Source: Caldifarciminota bacterium (GTDB lineage: Bacteria > Hydrothermota > Hydrothermia > B15-G9 > WFZT01). Taken from it: 10,152 nucleotides of DNA. A program made the translations under genes and the position numbers. The stretch is from positions 1-10,152 of the forward strand of contig JALSOY010000173.1 in NCBI GenBank assembly GCA_026986235.1, given 5' to 3'. Shown here piece by piece: positions 1 to 6,168 of the stretch. The notes under the pieces were generated by a model that saw nothing but the letters and a program-made list of their open reading frames with translations, ran no database searches and had not been told where the DNA came from. The stretch's first letter is position 1. Each line of letters starts with the position of its first letter.

Positions 1-83
1 CTAACTCTCTCCTCAGTTCTTTTTTGAGCTTCAGCGAGTTCTTTGACTCTCTCTTCGGTTTTCTTCTGGGCCTCAGCAAGTTC
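1..83 (-). repeat. 42-bp (14-codon) coding repeats, two units visible
   Basis: Unit 1 is 83-42 and unit 2 is 41-1 (incomplete) on the minus strand, encoding near-identical 14-residue blocks. About nine of the 14 codons differ between the units, and all but one of these changes (Lys to Arg) are synonymous. The array probably continues outside the window. Confidence 0.8.
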
Positions 84-266
84 GTTAATAGCCTTCCATA
101 CCTTCTCAAAATTTTCGTTTGTAGCTTTTACAAATTCCTGAAATTCCTTTCTTGTAACCGTTTCTCCAATTATCCGCTCTGCCTCCTCGAGAAAACTGAT
201 GAGTACATCCCTCAATTTTGGATCATCTATACTTTCAAGTTTTCTGATCAACGAAGCTCTGACCAT
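1..266 (-). CDS. Coiled-coil repeat protein, N-terminal part (3' end outside window)
   Basis: The frame is open from an ATG at 266 to the left edge (88 complete codons). Residues 1-35 look like a short helical, charged N-terminal region (MVRASLIRKLESIDD at the start). Residues 36-61 continue as amphipathic helix. From residue 62 a 14-residue repeat begins: ELAEAQKKTEERVK, then ELAEAQKRTEERV. This looks like a long parallel coiled coil. Proteins with this kind of ELAEAQKRTEER repeat occur in thermophilic bacteria and archaea, and some carry a PD-(D/E)XK nuclease-like domain (DUF3782/DUF1626 type) at the far end. Whether this one does cannot be seen here. There is no good SD before the ATG, but a weak sigma70-like promoter ends nine bases upstream. 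The gene lies 119 bp behind livF on the same strand and could receive readthrough. The reading frame is well supported; the function is unknown. Confidence 0.8.
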   Translation of the reverse strand, partial: MVRASLIRKLESIDDPKLRDVLISFLEEAERIIGETVTRKEFQEFVKATNENFEKVWKAINELAEAQKKTEERVKELAEAQKRTEERV

Positions 267-275
267 GATAATCCA

Positions 276-304
276 AATTTAATCTTAAAAGTTTTAAAAA
301 TCAA
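276..304 (-). promoter_or_regulatory. Weak sigma70-like promoter before the coiled-coil gene
   Basis: On the minus strand, TTGATT (304-299) and TAAATT (281-276) are separated by 17 bases. The -10 hexamer matches the consensus at only four of six positions. The predicted start of transcription (about 269) is only about three bases before the ATG at 266, so the mRNA would have almost no leader. The region is very AT-rich, so a chance match is possible. Confidence 0.35.
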
Positions 305-385
305 GTTCAGGATGAGGTAAAGGAGTTTTTTGACGAATAAATACCCATTTATCTCCCTGCGGTGCGTTCTCCGTCTGGTGAGTCT

Positions 386-1090
386 TTATCCTCCAAGATA
401 AGCCTTTTTCACATCTTCGTTGTGGAGGAGTTCTTCTCCCGTACCTTCGAGTACAATCCTCCCGGTTTCAAGGACATACCCGTAGTCTGCGATCTGGAGA
501 GCGGCCATAGCATTTTGCTCGATAAGGAGGATAGTCGTTCCATTCTGATGGATTTCCTGGATAGATTTAAAGACATCCTCAACAAGTTTTGGGGCGAGAC
601 CGAGTGAAGGTTCGTCGAGCATCATAAGTTTTGGTCTTGACATAAGGGCTCTGCCAAGTGCCAGCATCTGCTGTTCTCCACCTGAAAGTGTACCTGCAAG
701 CTGGTTCTTCCTTTCTGCAAGTCTCGGAAACAGTGAAAATACATACTCCAGATCTTTTCTGAACTCATCATCTTCAGGTCTGTTGTATCCACCCATCAGC
801 AGATTCTCGTAAACTGTCAGGTTTACGAAAACTTTCCGGCCTTCAGGTACAAGGGCGATTCCTTTCCGAACTATATAGTGTGAGGGCTTTCCCGTGATGT
901 CTTCACCTCTATAAATAATTTTACCTTCTCTGGGCTTGACAAGTCCGACGATGGTTCTGAGTGTTGTGCTTTTCCCTGCCCCGTTTGCTCCAATCAGGGT
1001 TACGATTTTGCCCTCGGGAACTTCCATGGAAATCCCTTTGAGGGCGTGAATCCCTCCATAAAAGACATGAAGATTCTCTATTTTAAGCAA
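386..1090 (-). CDS. livF: Branched-chain amino acid ABC transporter ATP-binding protein LivF
   Basis: Cytoplasmic ATPase subunit of a HAAT-family importer; with LivG it powers uptake through LivH and LivM. The length of 234 residues is usual for LivF. Visible motifs: Walker A GANGAGKS at residues 34-41, the LivF-type VPEGR at 81-85 in the Q-loop position, signature LSGGEQQ at 135-141, Walker B LMMLDEP at 155-161, and the LivF-typical LIEQNA where most ABC proteins have the H-loop histidine. The start is a TTG at 1090, chosen because it gives the normal family N-terminus (MLKIENLHVFYGG) and follows a GGGAGG-type SD; no suitable ATG is nearby. It overlaps the end of livG by 8 bp, implying translational coupling. 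It is the last gene of the liv cluster, and I see no convincing intrinsic terminator after its TAA stop. Confidence 0.97.
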   Translation of the reverse strand: MLKIENLHVFYGGIHALKGISMEVPEGKIVTLIGANGAGKSTTLRTIVGLVKPREGKIIYRGEDITGKPSHYIVRKGIALVPEGRKVFVNLTVYENLLMGGYNRPEDDEFRKDLEYVFSLFPRLAERKNQLAGTLSGGEQQMLALGRALMSRPKLMMLDEPSLGLAPKLVEDVFKSIQEIHQNGTTILLIEQNAMAALQIADYGYVLETGRIVLEGTGEELLHNEDVKKAYLGG

Positions 1091-1859
1091 CTTTCCTCGC
1101 CTCCCCCAGGTAAGCTTCTATTACCCGTGGATTATTCCTTATTTCTTCAGGTGTTCCTTCAGCAATTTCCTCACCGTGATCGAGCACTTTTATCCTTTCG
1201 CAAATACCCATAACAACTTTCATATCATGTTCAATAAGTAAGATCGTTAGATTCCTTTCGTCCCGGAGTTTTCTGATCAGATCCATGAGCTCAGAAGATT
1301 CCTGTGGATTCATACCGGCGGCTGGCTCGTCCAGAAGAAGCATTACGGGATCAGTGGCAAGTGCCCTTGCAATTTCAAGTTTTCTCTGATGTCCATAGGG
1401 AAGGTTTCCTGCCTGCTCGTGCGCAAATTCAGTTAACCCCACAAGCTCGAGTAGCTCCATTCCCTGATGGTACATCTTGCTTTCATCTTTGAAAAATCTC
1501 GGTAGCCTGAACATCGCTTCAAAAAAGCTAAACTTCCTGTGTATGTGAAAGCCTGTCATTACATTTTCTATGACGCTCATCTCAGGGAACAGCTTGATAT
1601 TCTGGAATGTTCTTGCAATTCCTCTTTTTGTGATGTGATTGGGCTTCAAACCGGTAATATCCTCACCTCTGAAGTAAACCTTCCCTTCTGTTGGAACTAA
1701 AAAACCTGTGATAACATTGAAGGCTGTGGTTTTTCCCGCCCCGTTGGGTCCTATAAGTCCAAATATCTGATGTTCCTGTACCTCAAGGTTGAGGTTGTTA
1801 ATGGCCGTAAGACCCTCAAATTTCATAACAATTTTCTCAGTTTTCAGTATTGCACCCAT
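1083..1859 (-). CDS. livG: Branched-chain amino acid ABC transporter ATP-binding protein LivG
   Basis: The second cytoplasmic ATPase of the transporter, 258 residues, normal for LivG. Motifs: Walker A GPNGAGKT at 37-44, the LivG hallmark ARTFQNIKLF with Q-loop Gln86, the degenerate signature LPYGHQRKLEIARAL at 153-167 that is typical of LivG, Walker B MLLLDEP at 173-179, and the H-loop histidine at 211 in LIEHD. The long LivG-specific stretch between Q-loop and signature (about 100-150) is present. The ATG at 1859 follows the livM TAA with one base between, and a GAGGAGGG SD lies about six bases upstream, inside the end of livM. Together with LivF it forms the nucleotide-binding heterodimer that engages the cytoplasmic coupling loops of LivM and LivH. 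Confidence 0.97.
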   Translation of the reverse strand: MGAILKTEKIVMKFEGLTAINNLNLEVQEHQIFGLIGPNGAGKTTAFNVITGFLVPTEGKVYFRGEDITGLKPNHITKRGIARTFQNIKLFPEMSVIENVMTGFHIHRKFSFFEAMFRLPRFFKDESKMYHQGMELLELVGLTEFAHEQAGNLPYGHQRKLEIARALATDPVMLLLDEPAAGMNPQESSELMDLIRKLRDERNLTILLIEHDMKVVMGICERIKVLDHGEEIAEGTPEEIRNNPRVIEAYLGEARKVA

Positions 1860-1860
1860 T

Positions 1861-2916
1861 TTATGCCCTCCTCAGGATTCTCCTGCTAAAGAAACCAAGG
1901 AATCCATCCCAGGAAAATTCCTTTCTGCCCATAATTCCGTTTCTTGCAAAAATCATGAGTAGAATGAGCAGGATAGAAAAGGTAACCATTCTCATGCCCG
2001 GGATTCCAGGTGTGTGAATTCCAAGGATAACATGAGGTTCTTCCATCCACCTTAGAAGTTCCGAGCCCCATGCGAAGAGGATTGCTCCAATTATTGCGCC
2101 TGTTGTACTTCCCAGTCCACCTGCAACGATCATGATAAGCAGGTTGAATGTCAGGAAAAATGTGAAGAGTCTTGGATCGATGGTGGTGAGAAGGTGAGCG
2201 AGCAGTCCACCTCCGACTCCTTCAAAGAATGCGGCAACGACAAAGGCGAGCATTTTGTGCCAGAATGTATTGATCCCCATTGCCTGTGCGGCTGCCTCGT
2301 CCTCTCTGATGGCCTTCATAGCACGACCGTAGCTTGAATTCACAAGCCCTACAATGAAGAACACCACGACAACCGCAGTTCCCCATGTCCACCAGATGTT
2401 CGTGTACTGCTTCAATCCCTTAAGTCCCAGGGCTCCGTTGGTTATGGGTATAGCGTTTGTGGCAAAAACTCTGACAATTTCACCGAATCCAAGGGTAACA
2501 ATTGCAAGATAGTCTCCCCTGACACGGAACACAGGAATTCCCATCAAAAAAGCAAGGATAGCTGTTACGACTCCACCTATCAGTATTGCCGGCAGAAACG
2601 GGATGGAGATGTGGTTCAGGGGCGATATACATGGCTGAATAATAAATGTCATGGCCTTTTCCTGAGGCGTCATGGTTAACAGGGCAGCAGTGTAAGCCCC
2701 GATGGCGACAAAGGCGTTGGGCTCGAGAGAGAACTGCCCGGTAATACCGTTGATCAGGTTGTACGAGGTGGTTAGAATGATGTAAATGGCCGTAACATTT
2801 AAAATCTGTATGACATAACTTGAAGCGTGTTTATTGAGATATCCCAGAAGAAGGAAGAGAAGTACCAGACTGATGGCTGTTAGAATCCAGTTTCTAATCC
2901 TTTTTTTGTCGATCAT
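1861..2916 (-). CDS. livM: Branched-chain amino acid ABC transporter permease LivM
   Basis: Inner-membrane permease subunit, 351 residues, normal length. The first transmembrane helix is at about residues 10-25, followed by several more hydrophobic segments (roughly 35-55, 66-80, 108-130, 178-192, 222-240, 250-270, 273-285, 311-325). Family signatures: NLINGITGQFSLEPNAFVAIGAY (about 53-75), VRGDYLAIVTLGFGEIVR (132-149) and the ATPase-coupling loop GRAMKAIREDEAAAQAMGI (197-215). The second half carries the conserved GGLGSTTGAIIGA (266-278). The ATG overlaps the livH TGA stop as ATGA, with a GGGGAGGT SD about nine bases upstream, so the two permeases are translationally coupled and probably made in equal amounts. 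A short loop after residue 81 (MTPQEKAMTF...) separates transmembrane segments. Confidence 0.97.
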   Translation of the reverse strand: MIDKKRIRNWILTAISLVLLFLLLGYLNKHASSYVIQILNVTAIYIILTTSYNLINGITGQFSLEPNAFVAIGAYTAALLTMTPQEKAMTFIIQPCISPLNHISIPFLPAILIGGVVTAILAFLMGIPVFRVRGDYLAIVTLGFGEIVRVFATNAIPITNGALGLKGLKQYTNIWWTWGTAVVVVFFIVGLVNSSYGRAMKAIREDEAAAQAMGINTFWHKMLAFVVAAFFEGVGGGLLAHLLTTIDPRLFTFFLTFNLLIMIVAGGLGSTTGAIIGAILFAWGSELLRWMEEPHVILGIHTPGIPGMRMVTFSILLILLMIFARNGIMGRKEFSWDGFLGFFSRRILRRA

Positions 2917-3800
2917 TCTGGCAATACCTCCCCCATAATTCCAGTGGGTTTAAATATCAAAACACCTATCAAGAGGAAAAAAGCAACAGCGTCTCTGTAA
3001 CCTGCCAGCTGAGGGAAGAAAGCGACGAACATGATCTCTATAATTCCGAGGAGGATGCCGCCGATAGCTGCACCGACAACATTTCCGATTCCACCGAAAA
3101 CTGCGGCGACGAATGCCTTCAATCCGGGAATTATACCCATAAGAGGGTTGATCTGGGGATATTTCATGGCCCACATTATTCCGCCAGCAGCTGCGAGGAA
3201 AGAGCCGAGGGCGAAAGTAAAAGAAATAATACCATCCACATCAACTCCCATAATGCGGGTTGTATCCATGTCTCTGGATATAGCCCTCATGGCCATGCCT
3301 CTGCGGGTTCTGTACACGATGTAGAAGGTGAGAACGAGAAAGATAGCGGTGAAGAACGGGATCCAGAGGCTCAGGGCTGGTACAGTGACACCTTTTACTT
3401 CGAAAATGTGACCAAAAAGTTTGGGAATCCTGAAGCCCTTGGGTCTTCCGCCGAAAACGACGATACCGAAATTTTCGAGGAAGAAGGAGACACCGATGGC
3501 TGTGATAAGTGCGGAGATTCGCGGGGCGTTTCTAACTGGTTTATAAGCACCTCTGTCGATCAGTATGCCGAGGACCGCAGTGAGGATCATGGCAATGGGG
3601 AAGCTGATGTACCAGGGGATGCGGAAAATGATGTAGCCAAAGAAGGCGAAGTAGGTGCTCATCATCATGACATCGCCATGGGCGAAGTTGATGAGCCTGA
3701 TGATGCCATAAACCATTGTATATCCAATGGCTATAAGTGCGTACAGACTTCCAAGAGAAAACCCATTTATGAGCTGCTGAATAAATGTTGACAGGGTCAT
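2913..3800 (-). CDS. livH: Branched-chain amino acid ABC transporter permease LivH
   Basis: Inner-membrane permease subunit, 295 residues, typical of LivH. Signatures: GFSLGSLYALIAIGYTMVYG (13-32), LINFAHGDVMM (36-46), the coupling loop RRGMAMRAISRDMDTTRIMG (166-185), and GLKAFVAAVFGGIGN (226-240) near the C-terminus. Hydrophobic segments lie at about 10-32, 42-60, 64-82, 95-117, 142-163, 190-212, 228-262 and 270-285. The ATG at 3800 has an AGAGGTG SD about seven bases upstream. It is the first of four tightly packed genes (livH, M, G, F). The upstream livJ is separated from it by 111 bp containing a strong hairpin, so livHMGF are probably expressed by readthrough from the livJ promoter at a lower level; no clear promoter is visible in the gap. 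Confidence 0.97.
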   Translation of the reverse strand: MTLSTFIQQLINGFSLGSLYALIAIGYTMVYGIIRLINFAHGDVMMMSTYFAFFGYIIFRIPWYISFPIAMILTAVLGILIDRGAYKPVRNAPRISALITAIGVSFFLENFGIVVFGGRPKGFRIPKLFGHIFEVKGVTVPALSLWIPFFTAIFLVLTFYIVYRTRRGMAMRAISRDMDTTRIMGVDVDGIISFTFALGSFLAAAGGIMWAMKYPQINPLMGIIPGLKAFVAAVFGGIGNVVGAAIGGILLGIIEIMFVAFFPQLAGYRDAVAFFLLIGVLIFKPTGIMGEVLPE

Positions 3801-3870
3801 TTTAAAGCACCTCTAAGAGAATTTTTATTTTTCCCCGAATAAAGCCGAGAGGAAAAGATCAAAAATTTTT

Positions 3871-3903
3871 TGGGGGGCGCCGCCCGAAGGGCGGCGCCCC
3901 CCA
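3871..3903 (-). terminator. Perfect 15-bp GC hairpin between livJ and livH (partial terminator or mRNA stabiliser)
   Basis: The arms 3871-3885 and 3889-3903 are perfectly complementary, 13 of 15 pairs being contiguous G-C/C-G plus an outer T-A, with a three-base loop (TTC on the minus strand). It begins eight bases after the livJ stop codon. In the livJ direction it is followed by five A and then five T, so the T-run is offset from the stem; this is not an ideal intrinsic terminator. Such a structure between the binding-protein gene and the permease genes usually leaves more livJ than livHMGF mRNA, by partial termination or by blocking 3' exonucleases. Which applies here is inference. Confidence 0.75.
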
Positions 3904-3911
3904 CTCTTACA

Positions 3912-5030
3912 CTATGGATTAATCGTCGTTACATACACAAATTCACCATTTTTCACAACCCTGATAACACCACTCTTAACTGCGTTACCGTTGACAAGTG
4001 TGATGATTCCCGTAACACCCTCAAAGTTCTTGGTGTTATCGAGGGCATCCCTGATCTTAGCAGGGTCAGCGCTCCCCGCCCTCTTGATTGCATCAAGAAG
4101 GAGCATGTATGCGTCAAATCCGAGAGCACCGAGAGCATCGGGTGCCTTGTGATACTTTTTCCTGAAGATCTTCACATACTTCTTTCCAAGATCAGTCTGA
4201 ACAGCCTTCTCGTCGAAGTGCGTGGAGTAGTAGAGACCTTCAACTGCTTTTCCACCGATCTTTACAAGTTCCGGTGCCTCTGCACCGTCACCGGCAAGGA
4301 GTGTTGCCTTGATTCCAAGTTCCCTTGCCTGACGGGCAATGAGAGCGATTTCCGTGTAGTAACCTGGAATAACGATCACATCAGGATTGAGTTTCTTGAT
4401 AGCTGTAAGCTGTGCGGTGAAATCCTGGTCTCCTGTCTGATAGAATGCATGGGAGATCACCTTTCCTCCAAGTTTGGTAAATTTCTTGATGAAGAAATTG
4501 GAAAGACCTACAGAGTAGTCCTGAGCTATGTCGGTAAGAACTGCTGCCGTTTTGGCGTGGAGGTGATTGTATGCAAACTTGGCCAGCATTTCACCCTGGA
4601 ATGGATCGATAAAGCATGCCCTGAAAACCCACTTTCTGTTCTGTGTAACGAGAGGATTTGTGGAAGAAGGAGAAATCTGGGGGATATGGTTTTCCTCTGC
4701 TATGGGTGCAATGGCGAGGGAATGTGAAGAAGCAACAGCCCCGATGATGGCCACCACCTTGTCCTTCTTAATAAGCCTCTGAGCCACATTGGCTGCTTCA
4801 ATCTTGTCCGATTTATTATCACCGAGTACGAGTTTGACCTTCTTACCAAGCACCTTGGGCTGCATCTCGTGGGCAATCTGGATACCTGTCCAGGTCATCT
4901 GACCGAATGCTGCCACTGCACCGGTCATCTCCAGATCCACACCAATCTTTATTACATCCTGGGCTTTCACCGAGCTACCGAACCCCAGAAGCCCGATGAG
5001 TACATATACCAGTGCGATGTACTTCCTCAT
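3912..5030 (-). CDS. livJ: Branched-chain amino acid ABC transporter periplasmic substrate-binding protein
   Basis: Periplasmic binding protein (type I fold, Peripla_BP_6 type) that delivers a ligand to LivHM. The product is 372 residues. Residues 1-23 form a signal peptide (MRKYIALVYVLIGLLGFGSS, then VKA) with probable cleavage before Gln24; no lipobox Cys, so it should be soluble in the periplasm. Family features: IKIGVDLEMTGAVAAFGQ (27-44), GAVASSHSLAIAPIAEE (97-113), SPSSTNP (120-126), DYSVGL (171-176), and GDGAEAPEL (247-255), which cover the usual ligand-contact loops. The start is the ATG at 5030: an AGGAGG SD lies eight bases upstream, whereas an in-frame GTG at 5039 overlaps that SD and would add only three residues. 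The ligand cannot be read from sequence: Leu/Ile/Val is likely, but HAAT members also bind amides, urea or aromatic acids. The gene leads the liv cluster. Confidence 0.95.
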   Translation of the reverse strand: MRKYIALVYVLIGLLGFGSSVKAQDVIKIGVDLEMTGAVAAFGQMTWTGIQIAHEMQPKVLGKKVKLVLGDNKSDKIEAANVAQRLIKKDKVVAIIGAVASSHSLAIAPIAEENHIPQISPSSTNPLVTQNRKWVFRACFIDPFQGEMLAKFAYNHLHAKTAAVLTDIAQDYSVGLSNFFIKKFTKLGGKVISHAFYQTGDQDFTAQLTAIKKLNPDVIVIPGYYTEIALIARQARELGIKATLLAGDGAEAPELVKIGGKAVEGLYYSTHFDEKAVQTDLGKKYVKIFRKKYHKAPDALGALGFDAYMLLLDAIKRAGSADPAKIRDALDNTKNFEGVTGIITLVNGNAVKSGVIRVVKNGEFVYVTTINP

Positions 5031-5039
5031 ACGACACAC

Positions 5040-5049
5040 CTCCTTTTAT
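5040..5049 (-). promoter_or_regulatory. Strong SD that fixes the livJ start
   Basis: The minus strand reads AAAAGGAGGTG ending at 5037, with AGGAGG placed eight bases before the ATG at 5030-5028. It argues for the ATG over the upstream GTG, which lies within the SD itself. Confidence 0.85.
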
Positions 5050-5059
5050 TTGGTGATGA

Positions 5060-5089
5060 AATATAGTGTTTTATAACTCGATTTGTCAA
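5060..5089 (-). promoter_or_regulatory. Sigma70-like promoter of livJ
   Basis: On the minus strand, a consensus TTGACA (5089-5084) is followed after 18 bases by TATATT (5065-5060; five of six consensus bases). Predicted transcription start is near 5053, giving a leader of about 23 bases that contains the SD. There is no room for a riboswitch or leader-peptide attenuator before livJ, so control, if any, would be at initiation. Confidence 0.75.
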
Positions 5090-5201
5090 CCGACTTTCCT
5101 ATCCTGGAACGGATTACGACACTTATATTTATTAATTCTCACGATTTTTTATGCATTCTTTACTTTAAATATGTAAATTGTGAAAAATATAAGGTGAAGC
5201 T

Positions 5202-5231
5202 CGATGGCGATTTCCGCCTCGTAAATTTTTT
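5202..5231 (+). other. Short hairpin with T-run upstream of the membrane protein gene
   Basis: CGA-GGCG (5202-5204, 5206-5209, T5205 bulged) pairs with CGCC-TCG (5215-5221) around a five-base loop, and six T follow at 5226-5231. It resembles a small intrinsic terminator on the plus strand. The stem is short and bulged, so it may be nothing. It sits 26 bp before the start codon at 5257. The rest of the 217-bp divergent gap holds the livJ promoter and AT-rich DNA. Confidence 0.3.
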
Positions 5232-5241
5232 CGCTTGACTT

Positions 5242-5247
5242 TATATT
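5242..5247 (+). promoter_or_regulatory. Possible -10 box (TATATT) just before the 5257 gene
   Basis: TATATT ends nine bases before the ATG at 5257, so transcription from it would start about three bases before the codon. No acceptable -35 hexamer is seen 16-19 bases upstream. A TTGACT at 5235-5240 is too close to serve this box. Weak on its own; noted because ftsK shows the same geometry with a good -35. Confidence 0.25.
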
Positions 5248-5256
5248 TATCTTTCC

Positions 5257-6168
5257 ATGCGAAAAGGATTTTTAAAACTCCTGGTCCCAATAGTACCTTC
5301 AGTTATCCTCTTTTTTCTCATAAGGGATATTTATCGCAACTGGAGTGAGATCAGGGCCTATGCAGTCAATATTAATTACCTGTGGATCTTTCTCTCTTAT
5401 CTCGGTTTCTTGATTGCTACTTTAATTATGACAGTAAACTGGCATCTACTCCTTAAAAAATTGAAGACACACATAGACCTTAAAGCTTCTATTGCCATCT
5501 GGTCGGTATCAACCCTCGGTAAATATATTCCGGGTAAAGGATGGCAGTTTGTCAGTATCGTGTACATTTCGAAGAAGTTCGGAGTCAGTTACTCAAAGTC
5601 ATTAAGTGCATCTCTTATGGGGCAGATCTTTTCAATAATATCCGGTTTGATCGTTGGATTTTCAGTTCTGCGGCCGTACATTCCATCTCCTCTGATGGCC
5701 GTTATACTTGCGGCATCCCTGATATTTATCTATCCTGATTTTCTCAATCGGCTTACGGGATTTCTCAGCCGGCTTACGGGTAAACAGGTAGCAAAAATTG
5801 ATCTCTCCTTAAAGGATACTCTCGAGGTAACTTCTATCTATCTAACGGGGTGGCTCTTTTTTGGATTATCTCTTAATTTCCTTTTATTTTCGATTTATCC
5901 TAACTGGGGATTCCAGATTTTTTACTCTGCAAAGATATTTGTCTCTTCTTACCTTATAGGTCTTTTTGCCATATTTGTTCCGGGAGGAATTGGGGTCAGG
6001 GAGGGTATTATGGCGGTTCTACTTGCTAAAAGTCTGCCATCCCACCTTGCTCCTTTTATCGCCCTCTTTACAAGGTTGGTTGTGACTCTTTCAGAGATTA
6101 CCCTCACTTTTTACGGATTATATTTTCTGAATAAATCAGGTTTTTCGATTATTAAAAAGAACGAATAA
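5257..6168 (+). CDS. Lysylphosphatidylglycerol synthase TM-domain/UPF0104 family membrane protein
   Basis: A 303-residue polytopic inner-membrane protein with about seven to eight hydrophobic segments (roughly 6-23, 40-62, 77-88, 118-138, 144-160, 191-213, 226-245, 250-291). Hallmarks of the family (PF03706) are visible: GKYIPGKGW at 88-96, FVPGGIGVREG at 240-250, and a paired Arg273/Glu280 in the last long helix. Relatives include the membrane half of MprF and AglD-like proteins; they are thought to flip or handle lipids or lipid-linked sugars. There is no catalytic aminoacyl-transfer domain here, so it is not a full MprF, and the lipid substrate is unknown. The ATG is the only reasonable start: an in-frame TGA lies at 5236, and no SD precedes it. 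It is transcribed alone, divergent from livJ, and its last 17 bp overlap the convergent usp gene. Residues 162-175 contain a small internal duplication. Confidence 0.85.
   Translation: MRKGFLKLLVPIVPSVILFFLIRDIYRNWSEIRAYAVNINYLWIFLSYLGFLIATLIMTVNWHLLLKKLKTHIDLKASIAIWSVSTLGKYIPGKGWQFVSIVYISKKFGVSYSKSLSASLMGQIFSIISGLIVGFSVLRPYIPSPLMAVILAASLIFIYPDFLNRLTGFLSRLTGKQVAKIDLSLKDTLEVTSIYLTGWLFFGLSLNFLLFSIYPNWGFQIFYSAKIFVSSYLIGLFAIFVPGGIGVREGIMAVLLAKSLPSHLAPFIALFTRLVVTLSEITLTFYGLYFLNKSGFSIIKKNE
5741..5780 (+). repeat. 21-bp tandem duplication inside the membrane protein gene
   Basis: The 19-base string at 5741-5759 recurs at 5762-5780 with two mismatches, in frame, encoding FLNRLTG followed by FLSRLTG. 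It lies in a hydrophilic loop between two membrane segments, where an extra seven residues would be tolerated. Confidence 0.8.

Noticed and set aside
24..320. A 98-codon plus-strand frame at the left edge
   Set aside because: The opposite strand encodes a clean coiled-coil repeat protein with a synonymous-change pattern, so the plus frame is a shadow.
337..352. AT-only 6-bp hairpin after livF as the operon terminator
   Set aside because: The stem contains no G-C pair and is not followed by a T-run on the minus strand.
3408..3791. A 127-codon plus-strand frame opposite livH
   Set aside because: It is highly acidic with no recognisable domain, and is the complement of a certain permease gene.
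3870..4727. A 285-codon open frame on the plus strand opposite livJ
   Set aside because: It begins inside the GC hairpin, resembles no family, is rich in scattered Cys, and lies wholly antisense to a certain livJ gene.
5037..5039. GTG as the start of livJ
   Set aside because: It overlaps the SD; the ATG three codons later has ideal spacing and gives a normal signal peptide.
5235..5240. TTGACT as a -35 box for the 5257 gene
   Set aside because: A -10 box at normal spacing would fall inside the coding sequence after the ATG, and none is seen there.
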